Positions 15,786 to 23,440 of a stretch of 54,512 bases of DNA are shown here, piece after piece. Below the pieces are notes generated by a model, which had not been told where the DNA came from, made no database searches, and worked only from the letters and a program-made list of their open reading frames with translations. The DNA comes from a virus. The DNA is taken from IMG/VR virus record IMGVR_UViG_3300021962_000134, positions 1 through 54,512 of that record, one strand, 5' to 3'. How positions within the stretch are numbered: position 1 is the first letter of the stretch; every line of letters starts with the position of its first letter. The position numbers were made by a program, and so were the translations under genes.

Positions 15786-18599
15786 TTATTCGAGCTTCCT
15801 CCACTTTTCAACATAAATCTTACGGAATCCAGCTCTTAAATTCCCTTTTATCAAGTACCAATCTCCAATGCGTCCATCCTCGACTATTTGTTTACCGATT
15901 TTACTGTACTTGAAACGGTCAATGGTCGCGATGATTGGACCAGTGTCATCCTCAAAAGTCATGTTCAGCCATAGATTGTTCGAATCAACCCGACGACCGC
16001 CACGCTTTGCGAGGTTGACGGTTTCGTTCATGTCTCGTAAGTTTTTCTCTTTCAGCTTACCGAAAAACACAAATGTTCCTGGAGTGTCTGCGTCGAGTTT
16101 TTCAATGTCAGTGATTTGTGTACGGATGTTGTACTTTTCCGGATCACGCTTTATGTGACCGAACTTGCGGTCGCACTCGAAAATATCGTCATATGGGGTT
16201 GTGCCCTCGTTCAGCAGTTTTTCCTGACGTGGTGTCAATGGTTGTTTGAGTTTTCTGCGCTCAACAATGTCCTCTGCCATTTTTGGACCAATGCCTTTAA
16301 TACCGCCCAGCCCACCAATCAGCTCTCCATCCTGCACAGACCAGTTTTGCTTCGACTTGAATTTATCAAACGGTTTATAGCCCAGACCCTCTTTCACCAC
16401 TTCACGTAAGAGACGAACCGCTTGCTCATCATCTTTAACGTTACGCAAACACGCAGCAGCAAACTCAAGAGGAAATCTAGACTTAAGAACACAGCACCAA
16501 TAAGATACAAGCCCATAAGCAATGGCATGAGAGCGATTAAAAGCCCAACTGCCCATAGTGTTGATATTATCCCAAATGCGCTGGGCTTGTTCCTCAGATA
16601 TTCCATTTTCAGCTGCACCAACTTTGAACCTTTCCCAGAATGTGTCAAAATATTCCTTTCCGTAAGATTTGGACATCGCTTTGCGCAAAGTCGAAACATC
16701 CTCCCATGACAACTTGCCAACATCGCGTGCAATCGTCATGACCTGTTCCTGATAAACAACAACCCCGTTGGTGACTTTTGTTATTTTTTCAGTTAATGGG
16801 TGCAAATACTCCACCGGAGCTTCACCAGTGTGACGTTTAATATACTCGGTTGTGCCTCCGGAGTTAAGTGGTCCAGGACGCGCCAAAGCTGTGATTGCGG
16901 CAATGTCCTCAAAGCTATGAACCTTCATTTGGTGAGTGACGGATTGTAGCGCATAGCCCTCGAACTGGAAAATGCCTGCGTACTTGGCAGTGTTTAAAAC
17001 TTCAAATGCAGCTTCATCCTGCAAAGGGTAATTGATCAGCTTGTCTCTGTCCCACCCTACTTGATCAAGCACATCCTGCAAAACAGAAAGTGTGCGCAAT
17101 CCGAGTGCATCAATCTTCAACAGATTAAGTTCTTCAGCATCTTTTTTATCAATCTGTGCTGCACCTGTCTGACCAGAAACAGAACAGTACTCACTCACTG
17201 GGTGCTCAGTTACAATAATCCCTGCGGCATGAACCCCGTTGTGCCGAGCGTGGTTTTCCATATCTGCGGCAACTTTCATCTGTGGGTATTTTTCCAGCAC
17301 AGCCCTGCCAACATCCAATTCATTAAATGTGTCCAGGATACAAAACGCGGCACGTGAATCTCCAGAGCTACGCTCTATAATTGCACCTTTCAAGTCGTTC
17401 ACTTCCCAAGACGGGATGCCGAGCTCTTTGGCAACTTCTGCGATTGTGCTCTTGGCTTTGTAACGGGAAACTGTCCCCAAGTGTGCAACTTTCTCTGCAC
17501 CGTATTTAGCTCGCAAATATTCAAATACCATTTCTCTTCGATCATCCTGAAAATCAATATCAATATCTGGCAAGTCCTCACGAGTGATATCGATGAAACG
17601 CTCAAACAACAAATCATGTTCAATTGGGTCAATGTCGGTTATGTCAATCAAATAACAAACCAGAGACCCAGCTGAAGAACCACGCGCTGGTCCGACCAAC
17701 ATATGTTGCTTTGCGTACTTGATCATATCCGCGATGACGTAAAAATAATCTTCAAAGTTTTTCTGCGCAATCATATCCAGCTCACGCTTGAGCCTTGCGG
17801 CATAAACCTCGTCGTCCAAATTTATATTTTTACGCTTTGCACCTTCCTCACACATTTGTAGCAAAGTCTTCTGGCTGTGGAAGGAAACCATCTGTGCGGT
17901 CGGTAGATTAACATCGCACATCTGTGCAATTTTGTAAGTATTCTCCAGTGCAATCTCAGGTGCCCAAGGGAGTGCATCTCTCCACTCCCATTCATTTAAA
18001 ACGTGCATCGGGGCAGTACGGTCTGTGCGGTTTTTACCAACCAGCACCTCGTACGCTTTTTTGTCTCTCACTGTTGGGTAAAAATTATCTGAAGTCGCCA
18101 CAACCTGAAAACCTTTTTTCTCTGCAAACTCCAGAGCCTTGCGTGAGCTCATTGGGTTCAGCTCTATGAAAAGGTTTTCTTTCTTTGTTAACGGTAACAA
18201 ACCCCAATCCGGTGTTGTTCCGCTCAGCATAATGATGTTTTCACTCACATCGAACAAATCATCGTACCCAAGCCGAGGATAATAATAAAAATGTTCTTTG
18301 TCAGTGCTCTTTGTCACCAGCTTGTAAATTTCTGTCAGCCCAGCATTGTTACGGGCGATGAAAGCCATCTCGTTGGCGGGTTGCTTGGAACGTTCTGTTG
18401 CATCTCCAACAACAGGAATCTCAACCCCGAACAGAGGCTTTTTGCCAGCAGATTTGCAAACCTTGCTAAAGTTTACATGACCCCAAGTGCCAGAATCACA
18501 TATCCCGATTGCATCTCCGCTGACAGATTCTACTATTTTATTAACCGAGCCGAACGCTTTACGGAAACAGTACTCAGTTCTGACTCGGATATTGATCAT
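15786..18599 (-). CDS. dnaE: DNA polymerase III alpha subunit (DnaE-like)
   Basis: 937 residues, shorter than cellular DnaE (about 1160). It has an N-terminal PHP domain (1-200), then the polymerase core: VGPARGSSAGSLV at 302-314, catalytic PDIDIDFQDD at 344-353, HNGVHAAGIIV near 453-463, the finger region with YQEQVM (616-621) and FNRSHAIAYGLVSYW (687-701). A helix-hairpin-helix GGIKGIGPKMAED is at 765-777, and an OB-like domain is near the C-terminus. The PHP metal-binding residues look degenerate: the usual RVHSDYS is RVRTEYC and TDHGN is CDSGT, so PHP nuclease activity is unlikely. Proofreading would come from the exonuclease encoded just upstream. This is the replicative polymerase. Confidence 0.95.
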   Translation of the reverse strand: MINIRVRTEYCFRKAFGSVNKIVESVSGDAIGICDSGTWGHVNFSKVCKSAGKKPLFGVEIPVVGDATERSKQPANEMAFIARNNAGLTEIYKLVTKSTDKEHFYYYPRLGYDDLFDVSENIIMLSGTTPDWGLLPLTKKENLFIELNPMSSRKALEFAEKKGFQVVATSDNFYPTVRDKKAYEVLVGKNRTDRTAPMHVLNEWEWRDALPWAPEIALENTYKIAQMCDVNLPTAQMVSFHSQKTLLQMCEEGAKRKNINLDDEVYAARLKRELDMIAQKNFEDYFYVIADMIKYAKQHMLVGPARGSSAGSLVCYLIDITDIDPIEHDLLFERFIDITREDLPDIDIDFQDDRREMVFEYLRAKYGAEKVAHLGTVSRYKAKSTIAEVAKELGIPSWEVNDLKGAIIERSSGDSRAAFCILDTFNELDVGRAVLEKYPQMKVAADMENHARHNGVHAAGIIVTEHPVSEYCSVSGQTGAAQIDKKDAEELNLLKIDALGLRTLSVLQDVLDQVGWDRDKLINYPLQDEAAFEVLNTAKYAGIFQFEGYALQSVTHQMKVHSFEDIAAITALARPGPLNSGGTTEYIKRHTGEAPVEYLHPLTEKITKVTNGVVVYQEQVMTIARDVGKLSWEDVSTLRKAMSKSYGKEYFDTFWERFKVGAAENGISEEQAQRIWDNINTMGSWAFNRSHAIAYGLVSYWCCVLKSRFPLEFAAACLRNVKDDEQAVRLLREVVKEGLGYKPFDKFKSKQNWSVQDGELIGGLGGIKGIGPKMAEDIVERRKLKQPLTPRQEKLLNEGTTPYDDIFECDRKFGHIKRDPEKYNIRTQITDIEKLDADTPGTFVFFGKLKEKNLRDMNETVNLAKRGGRRVDSNNLWLNMTFEDDTGPIIATIDRFKYSKIGKQIVEDGRIGDWYLIKGNLRAGFRKIYVEKWRKLE

Positions 18600-18655
18600 G
18601 GGAAAAGTATAACCGCAACCAACACAGCTATAAAATTAATAACTATTGGATCCAT
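18596..18655 (-). CDS. 19-residue hydrophobic peptide bridging exonuclease and polymerase genes
   Basis: ATG at 18655 overlaps the exonuclease stop (TGATG), and its TGA (18598-18596) overlaps the polymerase ATG (CCATGATC). The predicted peptide MDPIVINFIAVLVAVILFP is a single hydrophobic helix. A purine-rich stretch (GGAAGGG) inside the end of the exonuclease gene can serve as its ribosome site. No clear Shine-Dalgarno lies before the polymerase ATG, so this ORF probably delivers ribosomes to the polymerase by coupling; whether the peptide itself does anything is unknown. Confidence 0.5.
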   Translation of the reverse strand: MDPIVINFIAVLVAVILFP

Positions 18656-19188
18656 CAGATGTGCCCTTCCTTTCTGTACCATTTTAAAATTTTCACTGTT
18701 GCTTCAACATCCGCAATCGAACGGTGTGCGCCAGTGTGCTCTTCCCCAGTAACCTCGAAATAAATATCTCCGAGTTTACGGAACTTGCCCCAAACAGACT
18801 TGCTTATTTCCATAGTGCAAATATGATCTGGTGGCCATGGGAACTTTGTAATCTTGTCTATCCTTTCTAGTTCGAACCGCAGTATTCTACGGTCGAAAGA
18901 TAAATTATGCGCCACGAGCTGACTTTCGCCAAGGAAAAAATCACACAATGTTTTGTAATTCCCTATGAAAGGTTTTTCATCCTTCAGCATTTCGTCGGTG
19001 ATGCCTGTGATCTTGGTGATCTGAGGATCTAACTCATGACCAGGATTGCAGAAAAACTCCAACCGAGCAACCTCGTTCAGATCTGCGTCGAGTTTCAATC
19101 CACCAAACTCGATGATCTTCGGTTGTATTTCTAGGTCAGAACCTTCTGCTTTTGGCAAGCCGGTCGTTTCCAAATCATACACTATCAT
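18655..19188 (-). CDS. DnaQ-type 3'-5' exonuclease (DEDDh, epsilon-like)
   Basis: 177 residues from the ATG at 19188 (AAAGGA 9 nt upstream; a longer frame would run deep into the previous gene). DEDDh catalytic residues: YDLETTG (Asp5, Glu7), HNLSFDRRI (Asp99) and GAHRSIADVEAT (His155, Asp160). The family includes the DNA polymerase III epsilon proofreading subunit. Its position directly before the alpha-type polymerase, linked through the 19-codon ORF, argues that it is the proofreading partner. The start overlaps the zinc-ribbon gene by 14 nt. Confidence 0.92.
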   Translation of the reverse strand: MIVYDLETTGLPKAEGSDLEIQPKIIEFGGLKLDADLNEVARLEFFCNPGHELDPQITKITGITDEMLKDEKPFIGNYKTLCDFFLGESQLVAHNLSFDRRILRFELERIDKITKFPWPPDHICTMEISKSVWGKFRKLGDIYFEVTGEEHTGAHRSIADVEATVKILKWYRKEGHI

Positions 19189-19348
19189 CAGCAGTTTTCC
19201 TTTTGAAGCCAGATGGCTTTTTCTTGGCCAAACAAACATCACATCGCCAATGTCGTTGCCCGTTCTTCAACAATATTCTTTTGAATGCTGGACGAGTCCT
19301 ACAGCCTTGACAAGTTTTGCTGGTTTCGCCGTTAATTATTAATGTCAT
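19175..19348 (-). CDS. Small zinc-ribbon protein (57 aa)
   Basis: Start chosen at the ATG that overlaps the end of the MazG-like gene by 17 nt. CQGCRTRPAFKRILLKNG followed by WRCDVCLAKKK gives two CxxC knuckles spaced by about 18 residues, a classic zinc-ribbon pattern; the tail is Lys/Arg-rich. Probably a nucleic-acid-binding or protein-adaptor protein. It lies between the nucleotide-pool gene and the proofreading exonuclease. Function otherwise unknown. Confidence 0.78.
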   Translation of the reverse strand: MTLIINGETSKTCQGCRTRPAFKRILLKNGQRHWRCDVCLAKKKPSGFKRKTADDSV

Positions 19349-19619
19349 GATCCAAAGACTCCAACATGAACGCATAAACTCCCATATCGTGGACTGAATC
19401 AATATGAGTGTCTGGCCAATTTTGAGCGTACCGCGTCAACTTGGCAACAATCATGTTAACAATCCCGAAACGATTCCACTCCTCCTCAGTACGCAGAGTT
19501 ATACCATCCGGAAACAAAGCTGTCATAACTTTTCCGTGCTGAAGGTAGTTCTGCCCGTAGACTTTGCTCCGCTCTCGGAAAGTTTCCAGAGCTTGTTCCA
19601 TGCATTGTTCAGGAGTCAT
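19332..19619 (-). CDS. MazG-like / DUF6378-like nucleotide pyrophosphohydrolase candidate
   Basis: 95 residues, all helical. RERSKVYGQNYLQHGKVMTALF, then IVNMIVAKLTRYAQNWPD and HIDSVHDMGVYAFMLES match the pattern of small all-alpha NTP-pyrophosphohydrolase relatives in phages (helix with E/R-YG, K-hxRhA, then Dxx-D-x-x-xY). The metal-binding acidic set is only partly visible, so activity is inferred. AAGGA before the ATG. A role in shaping the dNTP pool would fit with ThyX nearby. Confidence 0.65.
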   Translation of the reverse strand: MTPEQCMEQALETFRERSKVYGQNYLQHGKVMTALFPDGITLRTEEEWNRFGIVNMIVAKLTRYAQNWPDTHIDSVHDMGVYAFMLESLDHDINN

Positions 19620-19848
19620 AATGTTCCTTTTCTTTGTTCATTGCTTCAATCAGCCCTTGCCGGTATCCGTCTTGCCAACCTTCAGAGTATGCAGTTTGCC
19701 AACTCATGCCTTCCTCTTCTCGGTCGATGTAAGTTCTCTCGATTGCTTTTTCTAAATTGTAACGCATCGTGCCAACAATGTCGAAAACCCGCGCAACCTT
19801 TTCCCCGTCAAGTTCCAAATCATTTCCGTTCAATTTAAGTTCTGGCAT
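19609..19848 (-). CDS. Small protein (79 aa), unknown
   Basis: The start at 19848 follows AGGAGATATGTG and overlaps the phosphatase gene stop by 1 nt. Residues 1-25 are beta-like (ELKLNGNDLELDGEKVARVFD); the remainder is acidic helix with an aromatic patch (WQTAYSEGWQDGYRQG). No TM or metal motif. Overlaps the MazG-like gene by 11 nt. Function unknown. Confidence 0.72.
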   Translation of the reverse strand: MPELKLNGNDLELDGEKVARVFDIVGTMRYNLEKAIERTYIDREEEGMSWQTAYSEGWQDGYRQGLIEAMNKEKEHYDS

Positions 19849-20282
19849 CACATATCTCCTGGAGCAACTTGTAAACAATGAACACCTTCCCCACGCCACA
19901 TGTCCACACAACTGCTTTTGTCCTCAAGCACAAACCAAACATCTTTGTAATTAAAATTGTCCTGAAAGATTTTTTGTTTGCAGTCTGCGTCTGAAAGGTG
20001 ATTGTCGTTTGGTCTCATCAGCAATCTGTCGTAAGGTATATCGTTCAGCTTCAACCAACGCTCGGTCTCTGTCCGGTTGCGCTCAGTTCTCGCAGTCATG
20101 ATAACAACCTCTGTCTCTGGGTCTTTTAACCTACGCAGTATGTTGCAGATGGCTTCAATCGGTCTGTCTTTAATTCCTTCTGCGTTGAATTGTTCATACT
20201 CACGCTTTTTATAGAGCTCAACCCTATGACCATAATCCCCTAACGTACCGTCTAAATCTGAAATAATTACGCGCTTATCCAC
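19848..20282 (-). CDS. HAD phosphatase, polynucleotide 3'-phosphatase (PNKP)-like
   Basis: 144 residues with a GTG start at 20282 (GAGG 7 nt upstream). HAD motif I is ISDLDGTLGDYGHR (nucleophile Asp9, acid Asp11), motif II is IMTART (Thr63, Arg65), and motif III/IV is VWFVLEDKSSCVDMWRGEG (Glu120, Asp121). The last block closely resembles the phosphatase domain of T4 polynucleotide kinase/phosphatase, which removes 3'-phosphates from nucleic acids. The kinase half is absent and no ligase is seen in the window, so it acts alone or on nucleotides. Overlaps the gene upstream by 16 nt. Confidence 0.82.
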   Translation of the reverse strand: MDKRVIISDLDGTLGDYGHRVELYKKREYEQFNAEGIKDRPIEAICNILRRLKDPETEVVIMTARTERNRTETERWLKLNDIPYDRLLMRPNDNHLSDADCKQKIFQDNFNYKDVWFVLEDKSSCVDMWRGEGVHCLQVAPGDM

Positions 20283-20761
20283 GATGGAGCCTCTCTGTTT
20301 GTGTACTTTGTTGCAAAAGAAATTTTTTCACCTACAATGTAATCGCGGTACGCTTGCACTGCGCGGTTGGGGTGTTGTTTGTATTGATCCGGCATACACT
20401 GTGGTGGTTGAGTCCAAGCAACGTCCGGAATGTTTTTGGGTAACTCTTTAAGAGCTTGTAACAGCTTTTGCTCGGTCTTGTGGACTTTGCCGTAACGGTG
20501 AGTGTACTCTTTGCAGAGCGATGCAAAAAGCTCATAAGCCCAACGGTAATGTTTGATTGAAGAACGTACCCAAACTGCTGACGGGTGATTCTTGTGAGTG
20601 GACTTGTACATACCGAGCGCGTCTGCGTTGGTGTCGCCGTCCAACTCTCGGTGTGCGGTGCTGAGCAACTGCGCGGTCTCGAGAATCATCTTAACACAAT
20701 GCTTGTCACAGTGTGCTATTGCTGCAAGAGGCGCGTAATGGTGTAGATAAAATATGTTCAT
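20267..20761 (-). CDS. Conserved phage protein with CDKHCVKM motif (164 aa)
   Basis: Opens MNIFYLHHYAPLAAIAHCDKH, followed by CVKMILETAQLLSTAHREL. Then come HKNHPSAVWVRSSIKHYRW and LFASLCKEYTHRYGKVHKTE, and the C-terminus is AYRDYIVGEKISFATKYT. These blocks are, from general knowledge, shared by a family present in many marine and enterobacterial phages with no agreed function. The many conserved His/Cys/Asp residues suggest a metal site or nucleotide-related enzyme. It has the GAGAAAGGA leader (20777-20769), which also contains the stop codon of the preceding small gene. Confidence 0.72.
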   Translation of the reverse strand: MNIFYLHHYAPLAAIAHCDKHCVKMILETAQLLSTAHRELDGDTNADALGMYKSTHKNHPSAVWVRSSIKHYRWAYELFASLCKEYTHRYGKVHKTEQKLLQALKELPKNIPDVAWTQPPQCMPDQYKQHPNRAVQAYRDYIVGEKISFATKYTNREAPSWISA

Positions 20762-20775
20762 CTTTTGTTCCTTTC

Positions 20776-20934
20776 TCAGAAAATTTCAATGTCAATATTG
20801 TTTAATGGCGTCTCACCAGATTCATGATCCTTTAACAGCTTTTCAATTTCTTTCAAAACCGAAGCAGAATCATCACAACGTATCGGATATTTGAACCCGA
20901 GCTCATTAGTGAAAAACACTATGAATTTTTCCAT
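20776..20934 (-). CDS. Small protein (52 aa) of the early operon
   Basis: ATG at 20934 with GAGAAAGGA at 20948-20940; stop TGA at 20778-20776, which is itself part of the GAGAAAGGA leader of the next gene. The sequence starts MEKFIVFFTNELGFKYPIRC and ends in an Ile/Glu-rich tail; one Cys. It is the first gene after promoter P3. Function unknown, but promoter, leader and gene packing support it as real. Confidence 0.72.
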   Translation of the reverse strand: MEKFIVFFTNELGFKYPIRCDDSASVLKEIEKLLKDHESGETPLNNIDIEIF

Positions 20935-20961
20935 ATTTTTCCTTTCTCAGTAAGAACCATT

Positions 20962-20990
20962 ATTATACTCTGTAATTGATCAAAAGAAAA
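20962..20990 (-). promoter_or_regulatory. Early promoter P3
   Basis: Minus strand: TTTTCT (20990-20985), 17 bp, TATAAT (20967-20962), 27 nt before the 52-residue gene. The -35 lies inside the 3' end of the HTH gene. Same -35 and spacing as P4 and P5. Confidence 0.6.
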
Positions 20991-21174
20991 GCCTGAAAAC
21001 CCTTCTCAGGAGCCCAGTTTTCTTGCGTTTACTCAGCAGGTACTGGACTGTCTTTTTGCCCTGCCAGCCCATCTCCTCGGCTATTTGTAGGTAGGTTTTG
21101 CCCTGTTTACGGAGAGCGTGGACCTTATCAACACAAGCCTGATCATATTTGAAACTTTTGTATTTGGACATCAT
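20980..21174 (-). CDS. Small helix-turn-helix DNA-binding protein
   Basis: About 64 residues; two consecutive ATGs (21174, 21171) follow AAGGAG, the second with the better spacing. The helix pair CVDKVHALRKQGKTYLQIAE and EMGWQGKKTVQYLLSKRKK has the Gly-containing turn and spacing of a recombinase/sigma-like HTH. The tail is strongly basic (RRVFRLFF). It is the only obvious small DNA-binding regulator candidate in the early block, so it may control the phage promoters; this is inference. Confidence 0.75.
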   Translation of the reverse strand: MMSKYKSFKYDQACVDKVHALRKQGKTYLQIAEEMGWQGKKTVQYLLSKRKKTGLLRRVFRLFF

Positions 21175-21181
21175 TTTCTCC

Positions 21182-21373
21182 TTAAATGCTGTATGGACAC
21201 CAAGAATTAAAAACATACCTCTGAACATATTTGCAATCATAATCCATGCAGTACGTTCCTACATATTTGAACCCTTGCGCAGTGGAAACTCCCTCGCACC
21301 GCAACAGCGTGGCGGACATGGCAGGGATCGCAACCGAACAATACAGAACAGCAATAGCTAACAACTTTTTCAT
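21182..21373 (-). CDS. Small exported Cys-rich protein (63 aa)
   Basis: AGGAGG before the ATG. Residues 1-20 form a signal peptide (MKK, hydrophobic core LLAIAVLYCSVAIP, then AMSA with a likely cut after Ala). The mature part of about 43 residues has five Cys and many Tyr. It would be exported to the periplasm. Such a gene inside an early operon, 8 nt after the ThyX stop and before an HTH gene, suggests a cell-envelope or superinfection-exclusion role; this is speculative. Confidence 0.7.
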   Translation of the reverse strand: MKKLLAIAVLYCSVAIPAMSATLLRCEGVSTAQGFKYVGTYCMDYDCKYVQRYVFNSWCPYSI

Positions 21374-21381
21374 AAATCCTC

Positions 21382-22026
21382 CTATGGGTTAAGTGCTTTG
21401 TACATGGATGGTGCAGCCCACTCAGTGGGTGTCAAAAACGGTTCAGCCCATGGGTGGACTTTAACAACTTCCCCAACCATCAGCTTGAACACTTCTTGGT
21501 ACTCGCCTTGCGCACGTGGTGAGAGCCGAGACTTGGCCATTTCACTCAGTGTGCGCAGATTGAATTTTGCAACGATGTTTGTATGAATGTTTGTCGGTAA
21601 TACACCGCGAGCATCCTCAGCCGGAACTATCTTGCGTAGTTTTTGGTAGTAGATGTTGATTGTTTTCATACACTCGTCGTAATACGTTTTTGCATCTTCG
21701 TTTTCCTCGATGCGTGGCGGAGTGTAATAACTGAAACCAGTCATATCAACTGTGCGCTGAGACTGCTGTGCGTACGAGCCTTGTCTGGTGCGAACGAACT
21801 GGTGGGTGAATCCTCGGGTCACATCTCTCACATTAAAAGTGTAATCAATGAACTCCCAAGAGGAGCGGATTGTTTTAAGCATATAATCCAACTCCTCTTG
21901 TTTCTGTTCTTCAGTCCAATTGGAAATTTTCTTGTACGCATCGTCGTCGTTCATTAAGCGAGTGTTCTTGGTGAACAACAACAGATTAACTGCATCATCG
22001 GTGTAACTTATCAACTCAACCTTCAT
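21382..22026 (-). CDS. thyX: Flavin-dependent thymidylate synthase
   Basis: 214 residues. The ThyX signature appears as RTRQGSYAQQSQR (79-91): R-x-R, seven residues, then Ser89, with the usual His of RHR replaced by Thr as in some variants. GFTHQFV just before and the C-terminal KFNLRTLSEMAKSRLSPRAQ (substrate-binding and active-site Arg region) agree. It makes dTMP from dUMP with FAD, NADPH and methylene-tetrahydrofolate, supplying DNA synthesis. Its leader CAGAAAGGA lies inside the last codons of the flavoprotein gene upstream. Confidence 0.94.
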   Translation of the reverse strand: MKVELISYTDDAVNLLLFTKNTRLMNDDDAYKKISNWTEEQKQEELDYMLKTIRSSWEFIDYTFNVRDVTRGFTHQFVRTRQGSYAQQSQRTVDMTGFSYYTPPRIEENEDAKTYYDECMKTINIYYQKLRKIVPAEDARGVLPTNIHTNIVAKFNLRTLSEMAKSRLSPRAQGEYQEVFKLMVGEVVKVHPWAEPFLTPTEWAAPSMYKALNP

Positions 22027-22027
22027 T

Positions 22028-22969
22028 TTATTTTCCTTTCTGAGAATGCATCCAACGTGAATAGTCAGATTCTTTCGAGACGAACTCGTCTATGATTTTT
22101 AAATCCTCAACAACATCATCCATTAACAGCTGTCGCCAAGTGGCAAACCGCCCAACGGAGTAAATGTTGTGTTTGGTGGTCATTTCAAAAATAAACTGCT
22201 TGCGTAACCGTTCGTCGATTGGTCGGATCTTCCCGAACTCCTGAGAAGATTCTTTTATATCGACGAGCTTGGTTGGCTTTATACCGAAATCATCCATCAG
22301 CGTGATCATTGTGTGCTGTCCAGCGTTCATGTTAGGCTTGCGGATGAATTCAGATATCACCGTATCACCCACGACTGAAACTCGGTAGTGATCTGTGATT
22401 GGGTCAGGGTAGTAAACGGTTTGGTGAACCGCGCACTCCATGTCTATAATGCGTGCAGTCTGTGTGTAGATTTTTTGCTTAGGGAACTCTGGCACATCTG
22501 GCCAACCAACAATCTTCATCAGTATCGGCATCGGTATTGTGGAGATGATTGGGGTGTTGTACTTTTTTGCATCCTCTATCGACTGCATCGTCATTGGATC
22601 ATTGTACAATATGTTGCAGTTTTTAGACATTGCGCTTATGAGTTCCCAAGGAGCAATGTAACGGTCAACCGGATCCAAATTGCTGATCGAACGGCTCAGT
22701 ATCGCACCTGTGACTTTTTGTGAATACAAATTGCTCAAGAAAAGATTCGGCGTTGTCACGAGTTTGCCATCGTACTTGATTGCTTTGTGAACGCGAACTT
22801 TCCTGAACGGTATGTTACAGGCTGTGCCGACTTTGTCAGTTCGGAACCGCAACAGAGCTCCATGGTTGTTTGGCAGAGAACCTTGCGACTCACAAATGGT
22901 AGGATCAAACCTACGCAAAGCGTGTGCCGCCAACAGACCTGCCAATCCTGCTCCATAAATAAACATCAA
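22028..22969 (-). CDS. FAD/NAD(P)-binding Rossmann flavoprotein, UGM-like
   Basis: 313 residues. It starts MMFIYGAGLAGLLAAHALRR, with the GxGxxG dinucleotide-binding loop at 6-11, and Glu near residue 28 (TICESQG) suited to bind ribose. The C-terminal YSVGRFATWRQLLMDDVVED resembles the FAD-closing motif of amine-oxidase/UDP-galactopyranose-mutase-like enzymes (GRYATW). Substrate unknown. It is immediately upstream of ThyX and its last codons (SQKGK) contain the ThyX ribosome site, so the two are coordinately translated. It may supply reduced flavin or modify a nucleotide or sugar; both are inferences. Confidence 0.78.
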   Translation of the reverse strand: MMFIYGAGLAGLLAAHALRRFDPTICESQGSLPNNHGALLRFRTDKVGTACNIPFRKVRVHKAIKYDGKLVTTPNLFLSNLYSQKVTGAILSRSISNLDPVDRYIAPWELISAMSKNCNILYNDPMTMQSIEDAKKYNTPIISTIPMPILMKIVGWPDVPEFPKQKIYTQTARIIDMECAVHQTVYYPDPITDHYRVSVVGDTVISEFIRKPNMNAGQHTMITLMDDFGIKPTKLVDIKESSQEFGKIRPIDERLRKQFIFEMTTKHNIYSVGRFATWRQLLMDDVVEDLKIIDEFVSKESDYSRWMHSQKGK

Positions 22970-23439
22970 TTAACCTCGACATTCCCTTTTTTAATATCCC
23001 AAGCCAAGTCTTGCAACCTTCCACCTTTCGAGACAAACATCTCGTAGCTGATTGGGGAGTTGTCGATAATTATTTGCAAAGATGTGTAACCGTGCGTGTC
23101 TTTGCGACGATTGTTGTCTTGAGTTTTGGCTACGAGGTTTTTCCCTGCGTAACCAGATTTGCGTCCACGTGTGCTTCCGCTTTTGACTTGTTTAACTTTA
23201 ACTTCTACGACTTCCATAGTTTTACCTTTCAGTCTTTGTTTAATGTCGAGCAATTCCTCATGAGCTGATTCCCAACTAAATTGGATATTGCCTGTTTTGT
23301 GAAACTCGTGCCAATCTCTTTTGTATTTCTTTTTGAAAACTTTAAGATCAGCACTGATGTGTACGTAGCCACGAGGCAACTGCTCCACGCTTATTTGCAT
23401 GGAGTCAGCTAGCTTCTGGCAGTTTTGTTTTGCGCTCAT
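22966..23439 (-). CDS. Basic protein (157 aa), unknown
   Basis: Overlaps the flavoprotein start by 4 nt and begins 1 nt after the previous stop. The middle is strongly basic (VKVKQVKSGSTRGRKSGYAG) and flanked by two alpha/beta parts; the C-terminus is THGYTSLQIIIDNSPISYEM. No catalytic motif is recognised. Probably nucleic-acid binding from charge alone. Neighbours are nucleotide-metabolism and helicase genes. Confidence 0.72.
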   Translation of the reverse strand: MSAKQNCQKLADSMQISVEQLPRGYVHISADLKVFKKKYKRDWHEFHKTGNIQFSWESAHEELLDIKQRLKGKTMEVVEVKVKQVKSGSTRGRKSGYAGKNLVAKTQDNNRRKDTHGYTSLQIIIDNSPISYEMFVSKGGRLQDLAWDIKKGNVEVN

Positions 23440-23440
23440 G

